A stretch of DNA of 35,644 nt from Pseudomonadota bacterium (lineage in GTDB: Bacteria > Bdellovibrionota_B > Oligoflexia > Oligoflexales > CAIYRB01): contig JAPLFY010000099.1 in assembly GCA_026390435.1 (NCBI GenBank), positions 1-35,644 of the forward strand. Reading direction: 5' to 3'. This document shows positions 16,629 to 25,361 of the stretch, piece by piece. Position numbers and translations under genes: made by a program. Position 1 is the stretch's first letter, and each line of letters starts with the position of its first letter. The notes under the pieces are model-generated. The model had not been told where the DNA came from. It saw nothing but the letters and a program-made list of their open reading frames with translations, and made no database searches.

Positions 16629-17557
16629 CGAATTCCCAAAGATTTGAATCCATTTCTTATGCAGCAACATTGCGTAGGCCGATGATCCTACTAGGCATCT
16701 GTCTACTCAGCTCTTTGAGCAACGCCTGCCACAACAAGGACGAGCGCAAATCTGAAGCCGCGAAACGGGGCAGCGAAGGCAAAGGCCCTGTGGCTGTCAA
16801 GGTCGCAGATATAGCCATGCAAATGGTGGCCCGCCCTGTGTCCATCGATGCGCCTCTGTTCGGCATCTATCAGGCCGATGTCTACACTAAAGCAACCGGA
16901 CGGATTAGTTACATGGGCCCACACGAGGGAGCCGCGGTAAAAGCCGGAGAGTTACTATTCCGCATCGACCGAAATGACCCCGGAGAGAGTTTTTTGACCA
17001 TGCCAACGACAAGCCCCCTCACGGGTTGGGTGGGGCGCTGGCGGGTGACCACGGTCGGTGAGCAAGTGACACCAGCAGACCCGGTCGTCACGATTGTCGA
17101 TGACCGCATTTTGCGCGCCGTTGCCTATTTGCCAGCCGAAGATTGGCTCGAAGTCACCACCGCCACGAAAGTCACGGCCGTCATGAACGGTCAATCAAGA
17201 GCGGCCAAGGTTCTTTCGGTCGCAAGGTCGGCCGACCTCAATTCAGGCCGCGGCAGCGTCACGGTAGAAATCCCGAATCCAAATCGCGACTGGCGTGCCG
17301 GTATGTATGCGAGGGTGCAGTTTGAATTGCAGCCGAAGCAGCGTCTCCTGCTCAGTGCAGCAGCCCTAATCATTACCGATCAAGGCGCTTTTGTGTATCA
17401 GACCGAAGGAGACCAAGCACGCCGCACGAGCGTTGAATTCCGCGTCGTTGATCCCGACACGGTCGAGATCACCGGAGGCCTGCCGCCACAAGCAAAAGTG
17501 GTCGTCGCCGGCGCCAATTTACTCAGTGATAAAAGCCGCGTTCAAATCATCGAATAA
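16625..17557 (+). CDS. RND efflux periplasmic adaptor (lipoprotein, apparently lacking the helical hairpin)
   Basis: The 310-aa product has a signal ending in LSSLSNAC, so it is probably lipid-anchored, and is followed by a charged linker. A split lipoyl/barrel-sandwich domain comes next: GRISYMGPHEGAAVKAGELLFRID, then SPLTGWVGRWRVTTVGEQVTPAD. Beta-barrel and membrane-proximal domains follow (AVAYLPAEDW, NRDWRAGMYARVQFEL, QGAFVYQTEG). In typical adaptors a coiled-coil hairpin of 60 or more residues separates the lipoyl halves. Here only about 15-20 residues do, so the hairpin seems absent, as known for Borrelia BesA. It overlaps the TolC-like gene by 4 bp and is 14 bp from the RND gene. It should link pump and channel. 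Confidence 0.9.
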   Translation: MTNSQRFESISYAATLRRPMILLGICLLSSLSNACHNKDERKSEAAKRGSEGKGPVAVKVADIAMQMVARPVSIDAPLFGIYQADVYTKATGRISYMGPHEGAAVKAGELLFRIDRNDPGESFLTMPTTSPLTGWVGRWRVTTVGEQVTPADPVVTIVDDRILRAVAYLPAEDWLEVTTATKVTAVMNGQSRAAKVLSVARSADLNSGRGSVTVEIPNPNRDWRAGMYARVQFELQPKQRLLLSAAALIITDQGAFVYQTEGDQARRTSVEFRVVDPDTVEITGGLPPQAKVVVAGANLLSDKSRVQIIE

Positions 17558-17571
17558 AAGCAGGTCTTGAC

Positions 17572-20500
17572 ATGAATCTGATCAAGCTCTCTATCGATCG
17601 GCCAAAGTTTATCACCATGGTGACGACCTTCTTTCTCGTCATCGGTGTACTGGCGCTAAAAAATCTCGCCGTCGACCTTTACCCTAACGTGTCCTACCCG
17701 GTACTAGTCGTGGTTTCCCGCTTAGACGGTGCCGCTCCTGAAGAGATGGAGCAGCTCATCACCAAAAAAATGGAAGACTCCCTGAGCACGATCGCAGGCA
17801 TCAACACTCTGCGTAGCGTTAGCCGCGAAGGTGTGTCGGTGGTGATTATGGAGTTTGATGCGGCCATCGACATCCGTTTCCAGGAGATTCAAGTTCGGGG
17901 GAAAATTGCTAATCTGCGCAGCAGCCTCCCAGACACATTAAAAGAGCCGGAAATTTTCCGTCAAGATCCTGACGACACACCAATCATTGAAGTCGCGGTT
18001 ACCGGCAATCGCTCAGCTGCAGAAATCACCAAGCTGTCTAACGACTTGATTCTGCCTCGCCTGCGGCAAATTGCGGGCGTCGGCTCAGTCGACCTAAATG
18101 GCGAGCGCCAACCAGAAATACAGGTAGCACTTAAAACCAGTGCTTTGGACCAATGGCGACTCAATCCCAGCGATATCGTGAGCGCAATTCGTGCCAGCAA
18201 TCGAAATGATCCCGTCGGACAACTCCGAGGTAACGAACGTACCTGGTTAGTGCGCTCAACATCTCGAGCCAAAACTGCGACCGACGTCGCTGCCATGCCG
18301 ATCGGCAAAACGGCGCAAGGTCAGCCGCTTTATTTGCGTGATGTGGCCGATGTCTCATCAGGCTTTCAAGATGTCACAAGGGTCAGCCGCTTCGGCGATA
18401 AAGATGGATTCAGACCCGCGGTGATCCTCAATATCCTTAAGCAGTCGGGAGAAAATACGGTCAAAGTATCTGACCGCGTGCAAAAATCTTTAAGTGAGAT
18501 TCAAAAGCTACTGCCGCAAGACGTCACCATGACGGTCACGCGTGATAATGCTGACTTGGTGCGAAGTAATGTCGCCGACGTGTACGAAAGCTTGATCTTA
18601 GGATCATTGCTCACTATCGCTGTGGTTTTACTCTTTCTGCGCAGTATTCGTGCCACGATCACAACGGGCTTGTCTCTCCCGAGTAGTGTGATCACCACAT
18701 TTGCTGTGATGTTTGCTGCGGGATTCACGATTAACGTGATGAGCCTTTTGGCACTTTCACTAGCCATTGGACTTCTAGTCGACGATGCCATCGTGGTCAG
18801 AGAGAATATTTACCGACATCTTGGAGAAGGCAACGCCAAGGAATCCGCCGAAAAGGGAGCTAAAGAAGTTCAGCTGGCTATTGTAGCCACTACCTTAACG
18901 ATCGTTGCCGTGTTCCTCCCAGTTGGCTTCATGGGCGGCGTCTCCGGTCAGTTTTTTAAGCAATTTGCCCTGACCGTGGTATTTGCCGTGTTAGTGTCAC
19001 TCTACGATGCCATGACCATGGCACCAATGCTTTCAGCATACTTCGCCAACATTCCATCGCCGTCCACCGAATGGGCCCCGCTTGGCGCAGTCGGCCGATG
19101 GATTGACCGGCAGCTGCTAAGCTTCGAACATTGGTTTGATCGCGTGGCTATGGGCTACGGCCGGCTTTTGGCGTGGATACTCCCACGCCCACTGCTGCCG
19201 CTAAGCGTGACGATTGCTGCGCTCGGACTCGCCGTCTGGGGCTTTGCCACCGTCAAAAAGAGCTTTATCCCGACACAATTCGGTCACGTCTTTTCTGTTA
19301 GCCTACAGGGACCACTGGCTATTCCAGTGGACCGCATCGTCGCCGTTGCCAATAGCGCGGAAGAGCGCGTCCGCACCGTCCCAAGCCTCAAGGGCTGGAC
19401 CGTCAATGCAGGAACGGGCCAGTCCGGCTATGCTTCCGTGGACATGACTCTGCGTGTTGATCCCAATGCTGCACGGAATCAAACTGAACTTGGCGGCGTG
19501 CGCACGCAAGTACGCGCACTACTAAACGGATTCCCAGGATATAACGTCCGTATTTCGGAACCAGCAGATCCGCTCGCTGGCAGCACTGGCCGCTTTCAGC
19601 CTTTAGCCGTCATTATTAGCGGTGAAGATATTGCCAAGCTAACGGAGATTAGTCGCGACGTTCGCTCGGTGCTGACTAAGATCCCAGGAGTCGCGGACGT
19701 AGGACAGGTGCAGGCTGAGGGTATACCCGAGATTCAAATCCGCACTGATCCATCGCGTGCCGGGCAGTTTGGCGTGAACGCCGCACAAATCAGCAACGCA
19801 CTCGCCACCTGGATCCAGGGCGATGCGAGCAACAGCATCATGGTTGCTGACGACGAAGTCCCGATTCGAGTTAGATTGAAAAATGCTCGCTATACTGCTC
19901 CAGATGATTTGCTTAGGCGTAATATCTACAACAAATCGACCACCAACAAAGCTGCCCAAGGTGTCGCTATTAGTGCTGTGACACACATGGAAGCCGGATC
20001 GGGTGCGGCCATAATCACGCGGGAAAATCGTCAGCGCATGGTAAGAATCGGTGCGAATCTTGCTCCCGGTGCGGCGCTCGGCGACATTGTCACTCAACTC
20101 CAGGAGAAGCTGGACGCCATGCCGCTGCCACAAAATTACGCGATGCGGATCTCCGGCCAGAATCAGCAAATGGATGAGCTTTATAGCAATGTAGTTTGGG
20201 CAATCGGACTTGGTATCTTGTTTGTTTACATGATCTTAGTCAGCCTTTTTGAATCGTTCACGCAACCGATCAGCGTTATGGCTGCAATTCCGCTCGCGGC
20301 AACCGGAGCCGTGCTGGCGCTACTCGCCTTCCAAATTCCACTGGACTTATATGGCGGCGTGGCGATGATCCTTCTAGCTGGGATTGTCGCCAAAAACAGT
20401 ATTCTACTGGTAGATTTTGCCGTCCAGAGAGTGCGCGATGCCGGCGAGAGCCCAAGGCAAGCAATTCTTGAGGCTGCGCCGCTACGCCTACGGCCCATCA

Positions 20501-20706
20501 TCATGACCTCGGTAGCTATGATTGCAGGGATGATACCGGTAGCAGCTGCGCTGGGAGCCGGGGGAGAAGCTAGACGCAGCCTCGGCATTGCCACGATCGG
20601 CGGAGTTATCAGTTCGACGATCTTGACACTGTTGGTTGTCCCAAGCCTCTACCTGGCTATAGAGGAAGGGATGGCCCGCTTAAAGTTGAGGCGGCTGCGG
20701 AAATAA
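17572..20706 (+). CDS. RND-family multidrug efflux transporter (AcrB-like)
   Basis: This 1044-aa inner membrane proton antiporter has the standard RND layout: one N-terminal transmembrane helix, a large periplasmic porter domain, helices 2-6, a second periplasmic loop and helices 8-12. The proton relay is intact: D404/D405 in LAIGLLVDDAIVVREN, and K941 in AGIVAKNSILLVDF. Also present are GFTINVMSLLALSLAIG and RLRPIIMTSVAMIAGMIPVA. The sequence fits the hydrophobe/amphiphile class rather than the heavy-metal class, but the substrate cannot be read from it. AGCAGG lies upstream of the ATG. The gene is third in the operon, and its stop shares one base with the next ATG (TAATG). Confidence 0.95.
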   Translation: MNLIKLSIDRPKFITMVTTFFLVIGVLALKNLAVDLYPNVSYPVLVVVSRLDGAAPEEMEQLITKKMEDSLSTIAGINTLRSVSREGVSVVIMEFDAAIDIRFQEIQVRGKIANLRSSLPDTLKEPEIFRQDPDDTPIIEVAVTGNRSAAEITKLSNDLILPRLRQIAGVGSVDLNGERQPEIQVALKTSALDQWRLNPSDIVSAIRASNRNDPVGQLRGNERTWLVRSTSRAKTATDVAAMPIGKTAQGQPLYLRDVADVSSGFQDVTRVSRFGDKDGFRPAVILNILKQSGENTVKVSDRVQKSLSEIQKLLPQDVTMTVTRDNADLVRSNVADVYESLILGSLLTIAVVLLFLRSIRATITTGLSLPSSVITTFAVMFAAGFTINVMSLLALSLAIGLLVDDAIVVRENIYRHLGEGNAKESAEKGAKEVQLAIVATTLTIVAVFLPVGFMGGVSGQFFKQFALTVVFAVLVSLYDAMTMAPMLSAYFANIPSPSTEWAPLGAVGRWIDRQLLSFEHWFDRVAMGYGRLLAWILPRPLLPLSVTIAALGLAVWGFATVKKSFIPTQFGHVFSVSLQGPLAIPVDRIVAVANSAEERVRTVPSLKGWTVNAGTGQSGYASVDMTLRVDPNAARNQTELGGVRTQVRALLNGFPGYNVRISEPADPLAGSTGRFQPLAVIISGEDIAKLTEISRDVRSVLTKIPGVADVGQVQAEGIPEIQIRTDPSRAGQFGVNAAQISNALATWIQGDASNSIMVADDEVPIRVRLKNARYTAPDDLLRRNIYNKSTTNKAAQGVAISAVTHMEAGSGAAIITRENRQRMVRIGANLAPGAALGDIVTQLQEKLDAMPLPQNYAMRISGQNQQMDELYSNVVWAIGLGILFVYMILVSLFESFTQPISVMAAIPLAATGAVLALLAFQIPLDLYGGVAMILLAGIVAKNSILLVDFAVQRVRDAGESPRQAILEAAPLRLRPIIMTSVAMIAGMIPVAAALGAGGEARRSLGIATIGGVISSTILTLLVVPSLYLAIEEGMARLKLRRLRK

Positions 20707-22817
20707 TGTTGATGCATAGACTTGCACTACTATCATCGCCCTTGATGTTGTTAGCTGGCTGCTTGGGCTTCAACATCAAAACGCTGCAATTCCAGCCACG
20801 TCATTTCGGCGTCATTAATCCCGCACAAATTAAAGTGCAGCCAGAGGTTGATGACTGCGGAGGCGCCATCCGTGACTACGACATCAGCGCAGGGTGGCGC
20901 ACTTGCCAAGCGGAAAAATTGGGCGTTAATGCAACGCGCCTTAGGGAAGCCATCAAAAAGGCCGCCGGAGCCGAAAACAGAACCAGCAGCGTCTTAGTGA
21001 TAAGACGCGGATATATCGTCGGCGAGGGATACTTTGGCTGTGATGATCGTGATGGAGCGGGCGGCTGCACCGATCAACACACGCTCCATCATAGCTGGTC
21101 GGTCGCTAAGGGAGTCACCGCCACCCTCGTGGGATTGGCCATTGCTGACGGAAAAATAAGTAGTGTCGACGACAAGGCCGGACAGTGGGTCGCCCAGTGG
21201 CGATACCCCGGCTGTTTGCCGTTTTGTGATGGACGACAAAACATCACCGTACGGCATCTGATGACATTGACGACCGGCCTCAATTGGCATGAGGATTGGA
21301 ACTCGGATGTTGGTGTTTGGAACTTTCCAGGAAACCTAGATGTAGCCTTTCTCGACGGACGCGGCAACTCTCGCGATCCCGTTGATTTTGTGAGTCGCCA
21401 CCGACTAAGAACCAATGATAGTGGCCTTGACTATCAGCCCGGAGAGTACGCATTTTATTCCACCGGGGATCCCGCTGTTCTATCCCAAGTACTTCAAGGC
21501 GCAGTCGGAATGAAGGCCGCTGATTATGCGGATGCACGTTTATTCGGACCTCTAGGAATGAAAGTTGACTGGTCTAGTGATAAAAGTGGTCGCACCCGAA
21601 CGTATGCAAAAATCCATACCACTACTAGAGACTTCGCAAAATTCGGCCAACTCTATCTCAATCGAGGCCGGTGGAATCAAACGCAACTCATACCGTATCA
21701 ATGGATCGATGAAGAATTAACGCCCTGCGGCGGACTCTGGAACAAATCCCTAAATTACGAGCAGCAACAATGCTACCCTTTTTACGGATACCTATGGCAC
21801 CTTGAATTGCCGATGCGCTTTGCCGTGGCCGCGCCGCCATCGCTCAAAAAAGCCGCATTCATTCCCGAGGACATCAAGAATCTGCCGCATGATGCATTTA
21901 TGGCCGAGGGCATCTTCGGCCAGATGATCACGGTGATTCCATCTCTAGATCTAGTGATCGTGCGCACTGCTGACGACACCCGGTTGCTTGAGGTGCAGGA
22001 CAGGGTCAACATTCAACTGGTTCAGGGCATCATTGATGCGCTGGAACACCGACAAGAATTGATCGGAGGGCCGCACCAAATTAAATCTGACACTGGCAGT
22101 TTATGCCTGTCTTCCTCGACGAATAGATCAACGATGGAGACTCCATTAACAGTAGCGCCCTGCACTACGCGCGACAGTGGACAGAATTGGTATATTAAAA
22201 CCACGTCCGGACGTGGCTATGTACGTCTATTACATATAGGCAGCGGACTATGCGCTGCAGGCGCCGCCTCGTCTTCCTCACGGGGCAGATTCGTCATGAG
22301 GGAATGTAAAGGCAACGATGCAGATCAGGATTGGATGATTGTTGACTTAGGCCACGGCCAGAAGAAAATCGTCGGCAGAAATCCCGCTGTGTCACTCGAC
22401 TGGACGCAGTTGATGTCCACCAATGGATCCAAGCCGCAGACACCAAACCTATCGGATGCCACAAAATTCCAGTTTATTCCTAGCGGACGGGTCTATACCG
22501 ACACCGCGATTTCGCAGCGAGACTTCAAACAGCTCACATCGGTGAATCAGCGCTTCACCGTAAAGTTACAATCAGATGGCAACCTGGTAGTTTTAGACCG
22601 CGGTAGGCAAGTTTGGTCGACCAATACGGGCGGTCGCCAAGCAGTCATCGCACGCGTGCAGAACGACGGTAACATTGTGCTGATGCGCGGCGACCAAAGC
22701 GTCGTATGGCAGACGCATACCACCGGAAAAGGGCTACTTCCATTCCGCTTCACCATTACTGATACTGGTGAGTTGCTACTTCGCGACAGCTTGGACCAGA
22801 TAACCTGGCGTAACTGA
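20706..22817 (+). CDS. Lipoprotein: beta-lactamase-like serine hydrolase with ricin-type and bulb-type lectin domains
   Basis: The 703-aa protein begins with a consensus lipobox, LLAGC (Cys19). Residues about 70-440 are a class C beta-lactamase/esterase-type domain with the nucleophile motif SVAK (S132, K135) and the YST motif (Y251). It resembles 6-aminohexanoate-dimer hydrolase or EstB-like enzymes, not a dedicated penicillinase. Residues about 455-590 form a ricin B/QxW lectin domain (GQNWYI, DQDWMIV, GSGLCAAG). The C-terminal about 105 residues are a bulb-type mannose-lectin domain with LQSDGNLVVLD and VQNDGNIVLM. It would be a lipid-anchored, glycan-binding hydrolase. Its ATG shares one base with the RND gene stop, so it belongs to the efflux operon. 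No good Shine-Dalgarno is present; coupling is likely. Confidence 0.9.
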   Translation: MLMHRLALLSSPLMLLAGCLGFNIKTLQFQPRHFGVINPAQIKVQPEVDDCGGAIRDYDISAGWRTCQAEKLGVNATRLREAIKKAAGAENRTSSVLVIRRGYIVGEGYFGCDDRDGAGGCTDQHTLHHSWSVAKGVTATLVGLAIADGKISSVDDKAGQWVAQWRYPGCLPFCDGRQNITVRHLMTLTTGLNWHEDWNSDVGVWNFPGNLDVAFLDGRGNSRDPVDFVSRHRLRTNDSGLDYQPGEYAFYSTGDPAVLSQVLQGAVGMKAADYADARLFGPLGMKVDWSSDKSGRTRTYAKIHTTTRDFAKFGQLYLNRGRWNQTQLIPYQWIDEELTPCGGLWNKSLNYEQQQCYPFYGYLWHLELPMRFAVAAPPSLKKAAFIPEDIKNLPHDAFMAEGIFGQMITVIPSLDLVIVRTADDTRLLEVQDRVNIQLVQGIIDALEHRQELIGGPHQIKSDTGSLCLSSSTNRSTMETPLTVAPCTTRDSGQNWYIKTTSGRGYVRLLHIGSGLCAAGAASSSSRGRFVMRECKGNDADQDWMIVDLGHGQKKIVGRNPAVSLDWTQLMSTNGSKPQTPNLSDATKFQFIPSGRVYTDTAISQRDFKQLTSVNQRFTVKLQSDGNLVVLDRGRQVWSTNTGGRQAVIARVQNDGNIVLMRGDQSVVWQTHTTGKGLLPFRFTITDTGELLLRDSLDQITWRN

Positions 22818-22884
22818 CCCACCACAAGACTGAATCACCTCAATCTGAAACCGTTAACTGAGGACCGAGTAATTGATGCCGTTT

Positions 22885-22903
22885 CCTATCAGGGCGAGAT
22901 AGG
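22885..22903. terminator. Weak hairpin between convergent genes
   Basis: CCTATC and GATAGG pair around a 7-nt loop in the 92-bp gap between the lectin-hydrolase gene and the convergent GDPD gene. On the plus strand it is followed by CGTTGTTT, a poor T-tract. It is a possible weak terminator of the efflux operon. Confidence 0.25.
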
Positions 22904-22909
22904 CGTTGT

Positions 22910-23677
22910 TTAGGACGACGTCCTATCTGACAACTCAGCAGTAATCGGGCCATCACAGAGAATTTCATCAACTCCGGCAGCCAGCGCCGCCTGGATCTCA
23001 CGAGCGTCCTTCGGCAGATAAGCTAGAGTCTTGGCCCCCCGGGAATGGTAGCGTGCGACTACCGAAGGTCGCATGGTGACGACGCCACCGAAGCTGTGCG
23101 TCACCGCGTAGGTCTGTCCTGGTCGCACCGCGCGGGGCAAAGGTAGTCTGAAGGCCATTGCCAGGCCAGCCCAGATGCATTCGGCCTCGGTTGCTAAACA
23201 CTTGGCAGCAGGAAACTCCGTCTGCCACCAGGACTGTTGCTCACGTCGCCAGAATAAAAAACGGTAGCGTTGCAGCAGTTCATCAGGCGACTGTTGTGCA
23301 CGCAGCCAGCCAGCCAGTATGGCCAGCGTCCTCTCGCCATCTTCGGGCTTGATATCAAAGGTCAGTCCGTACCGGCCAAAGCGGTTCATGAACTCGTCAA
23401 AGAACAGTAGCCCCTGTCCGTCACTCACGCGCAACTCACGTAGTTCTGACGCCGTGCTGGTAGCCACGAGCATCGGTCGCCCGACCAGACGCGCTAAATC
23501 GGGGTCATGCAGCAGCACGATTTGGCCATCGGCAGTGGAGCGCAGGTCGGTCTCTAGGTGCTGATAGCCGCCGGCAATCGCGTCTTCAAATGCTGCCAGC
23601 GTATTTTCGACGTGATGGGTCTTTAGCCCCCGATGACTGATCCAGACCGTCGTCCTCTTTTGTTTGACCATGGGCAT
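22910..23677 (-). CDS. Glycerophosphodiester phosphodiesterase family protein
   Basis: The 255-aa protein has the GDPD catalytic set: SHRG (H15, R16), EN (24-25), E42/D44 in HLETDLRSTADGQIVLLHD, and H57. It also has FDIKPE in the next strand and a C-terminal DEILCDGP. The family hydrolyses glycerophosphodiesters to glycerol-3-phosphate and an alcohol with a divalent metal. No signal peptide is seen, so it is probably cytoplasmic. The ATG follows a G-rich ribosome site. It lies 30 bp after the exported 511-aa gene on the same strand, and the two are probably cotranscribed. Confidence 0.9.
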   Translation of the reverse strand: MPMVKQKRTTVWISHRGLKTHHVENTLAAFEDAIAGGYQHLETDLRSTADGQIVLLHDPDLARLVGRPMLVATSTASELRELRVSDGQGLLFFDEFMNRFGRYGLTFDIKPEDGERTLAILAGWLRAQQSPDELLQRYRFLFWRREQQSWWQTEFPAAKCLATEAECIWAGLAMAFRLPLPRAVRPGQTYAVTHSFGGVVTMRPSVVARYHSRGAKTLAYLPKDAREIQAALAAGVDEILCDGPITAELSDRTSS

Positions 23678-23707
23678 TCAGGCCCCCCCAGCATGGTAAA
23701 CATTAAA

Positions 23708-25243
23708 TTAATGTGCCAGGCTACCATTTAAAGTAGGCAGACTACTCATCTTCTGGAAATCCTCTGCGAGGTTTCCAGCGATTCGCTCAGAAAGCTTACG
23801 CACATCAGCTAAAACATCCGGAGCAGGCCAAAGGTAGCTCTGAGCGACACGCATACCAAAATTGATAAAAAAGTTGTCTACAAGTTCAGTACCAATCTTA
23901 GTATCAACTTGAGTCGCATTTGCCTGACTAGTATCAATCACGGTTTCTACGTAGGATCCCCGGCCTCTCGATCCATACAGTAGACCTTGGGTGAATAATC
24001 GATTGTACTCCTCTAAACTACGTGGAATCGTCAAATCGATCGCCCAAGTCGGAAATATACCCAAAGCCCTACCCTCAATAGTGGGTACAGGCAATGTCGT
24101 AATTTTTGCCGAAGCCTTCGCGATGACGCCGTCATCAAACTCATTGCTAGCGACAATCCCGCCAGCCTTAAAGGTCAACCCTAGTACATGACCAGTAACG
24201 TTAGTAACCAGCTGGCCTCGGTGGTGCTTTACTAATTCTGGGTTTAAAGCCTCCTCAGGGTGAGGAATGCCCTTGGCATCGGTCGGAACCACAGCACCAT
24301 CGCTCGTCAAAAACTTAACAACGAAGGAACGACTAGCAGAGTCTAATTCGACGTGAGCGAGACGCTTACCATCCGGCAATTCGTAGTTTGTGCTTATCTG
24401 CAACTCAAAACTATCCATGAGCGACTCAACATAGTCCCCTAACTCCGGATAATCCGCCTTAAACTCATCAATTTTTAGGACAAATCGACTTGCGATTTCC
24501 GTATACGACTTTCCACCTATGCCGCGCCGCGTGATACTTGCGAATGGGATAGCTGACACGTAGCGCTCAAAGGTTGCGGACATGATTGGAAACGCATCAT
24601 GAAACTCAGTCATCAATTTTTGATCAAGCGGAGTTAACGCCTGATTTGGTGAATTTGTCGGCAGTTTGGTTATGTTTTCTGGAGCCAAAACACGCAAAAC
24701 ACCCGACACCGAGCGGGCTAAAGTCACATGCGATAGAGAAGCAGAGTTCACTTTGATGTCAGCATCGATTCCAAAACCCCGTTTTACTTCCGGAATTGGG
24801 TCTTTATCTTCCCGCATCCTAATTTCAGCACCGAATGCAAGAAACTGATGCGGCGCGAATCCGTCAATCTGCGCACGTTCATAGTCAACCACATAGTGAC
24901 CATCGGCCCGCGCCCCTTTGAGCACGAGGGCTCTGGACCCATCAGGCAAAGGTAATGCTAGCGGATTATCTAGAAACCGTTCGAAGTTTACCGACTGAAT
25001 CACGTCATCGAAGAAGTCGTATGCCTTATGCGCACCTTTCGTCATCACCAAAGTGCGCATATTATCGTGAATTTGATGAAAGGCATGCGCCAATACGGTC
25101 ACACCCTGCCCATCAGCGCGGGAATCTCTAGCGGCGTCAGAATACCGATACACATACTCAGCAGCGTTAGACCCGGCCGTGACCAGAAATATCCCGCAAG
25201 CGCCCAACCAAATAAATATCAAACGGGTCTTCCGCATAATCAC
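23708..25243 (-). CDS. Exported protein of unknown function (511 aa)
   Basis: The product has a signal peptide of about 28 residues (LGACGIFLVTAGSNAA) and no other obvious membrane segment, so it is probably periplasmic or attached to the outer membrane. I recognise no family. It looks mixed alpha/beta, with segments such as AFHQIHDNMRTLVMTKGAHKAYDFFDDV near the front and FFINFGMRVAQSYLWPAPDVLADVRKLSERIAGNLAEDF at the end. There are essentially no cysteines after the signal. The start is GTG 25243, with AGGG about 9 bases upstream; an ATG two codons later is equally possible. Tandem 16-bp repeats lie just upstream. It is followed 30 bp later by the GDPD gene. Confidence 0.8.
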   Translation of the reverse strand: MIMRKTRLIFIWLGACGIFLVTAGSNAAEYVYRYSDAARDSRADGQGVTVLAHAFHQIHDNMRTLVMTKGAHKAYDFFDDVIQSVNFERFLDNPLALPLPDGSRALVLKGARADGHYVVDYERAQIDGFAPHQFLAFGAEIRMREDKDPIPEVKRGFGIDADIKVNSASLSHVTLARSVSGVLRVLAPENITKLPTNSPNQALTPLDQKLMTEFHDAFPIMSATFERYVSAIPFASITRRGIGGKSYTEIASRFVLKIDEFKADYPELGDYVESLMDSFELQISTNYELPDGKRLAHVELDSASRSFVVKFLTSDGAVVPTDAKGIPHPEEALNPELVKHHRGQLVTNVTGHVLGLTFKAGGIVASNEFDDGVIAKASAKITTLPVPTIEGRALGIFPTWAIDLTIPRSLEEYNRLFTQGLLYGSRGRGSYVETVIDTSQANATQVDTKIGTELVDNFFINFGMRVAQSYLWPAPDVLADVRKLSERIAGNLAEDFQKMSSLPTLNGSLAH

Positions 25244-25262
25244 AAACTTTCGCCCTATGATT

Positions 25263-25294
25263 TTCGACTAGTATGATGTTCGATTAGTATCGAT
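25263..25294. repeat. Tandem 16-bp repeats in the promoter region of the exported 511-aa gene
   Basis: Units TTCGACTAGTATGATG (25263-25278) and TTCGATTAGTATCGAT (25279-25294) match at 13 of 16 positions. A weaker third copy may extend toward the gene start around 25247-25262. One helical-turn-and-a-half spacing directly upstream of a gene suggests cooperative regulator binding, but no regulator is known. Confidence 0.5.
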
Positions 25295-25334
25295 TTGCTG
25301 TAGAGGATCACAGTGGAATATCGGAAGAAAGTCG

Positions 25335-25360
25335 AAAAACTTTAGTAAAAAAGACTAAGG
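25335..25360 (-). terminator. Probable rho-independent terminator after the DUF455/ATP-grasp gene
   Basis: On the minus strand, immediately after the TAG at 25362, CCTTAGT pairs with ACTAAAG (one mismatch) around a T-rich loop and is followed by TTTTT. The stem is AT-rich and weak, but its placement directly after the stop and the T-run support termination of the prc-DCC-DUF455 operon here. Confidence 0.42.
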
Positions 25361-25361
25361 C

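Noticed and set aside
20706-22817. Antibiotic-resistance beta-lactamase call
   Set aside because: The hydrolase resembles esterase/amide hydrolase relatives, and the lectin domains argue against a dedicated penicillinase.
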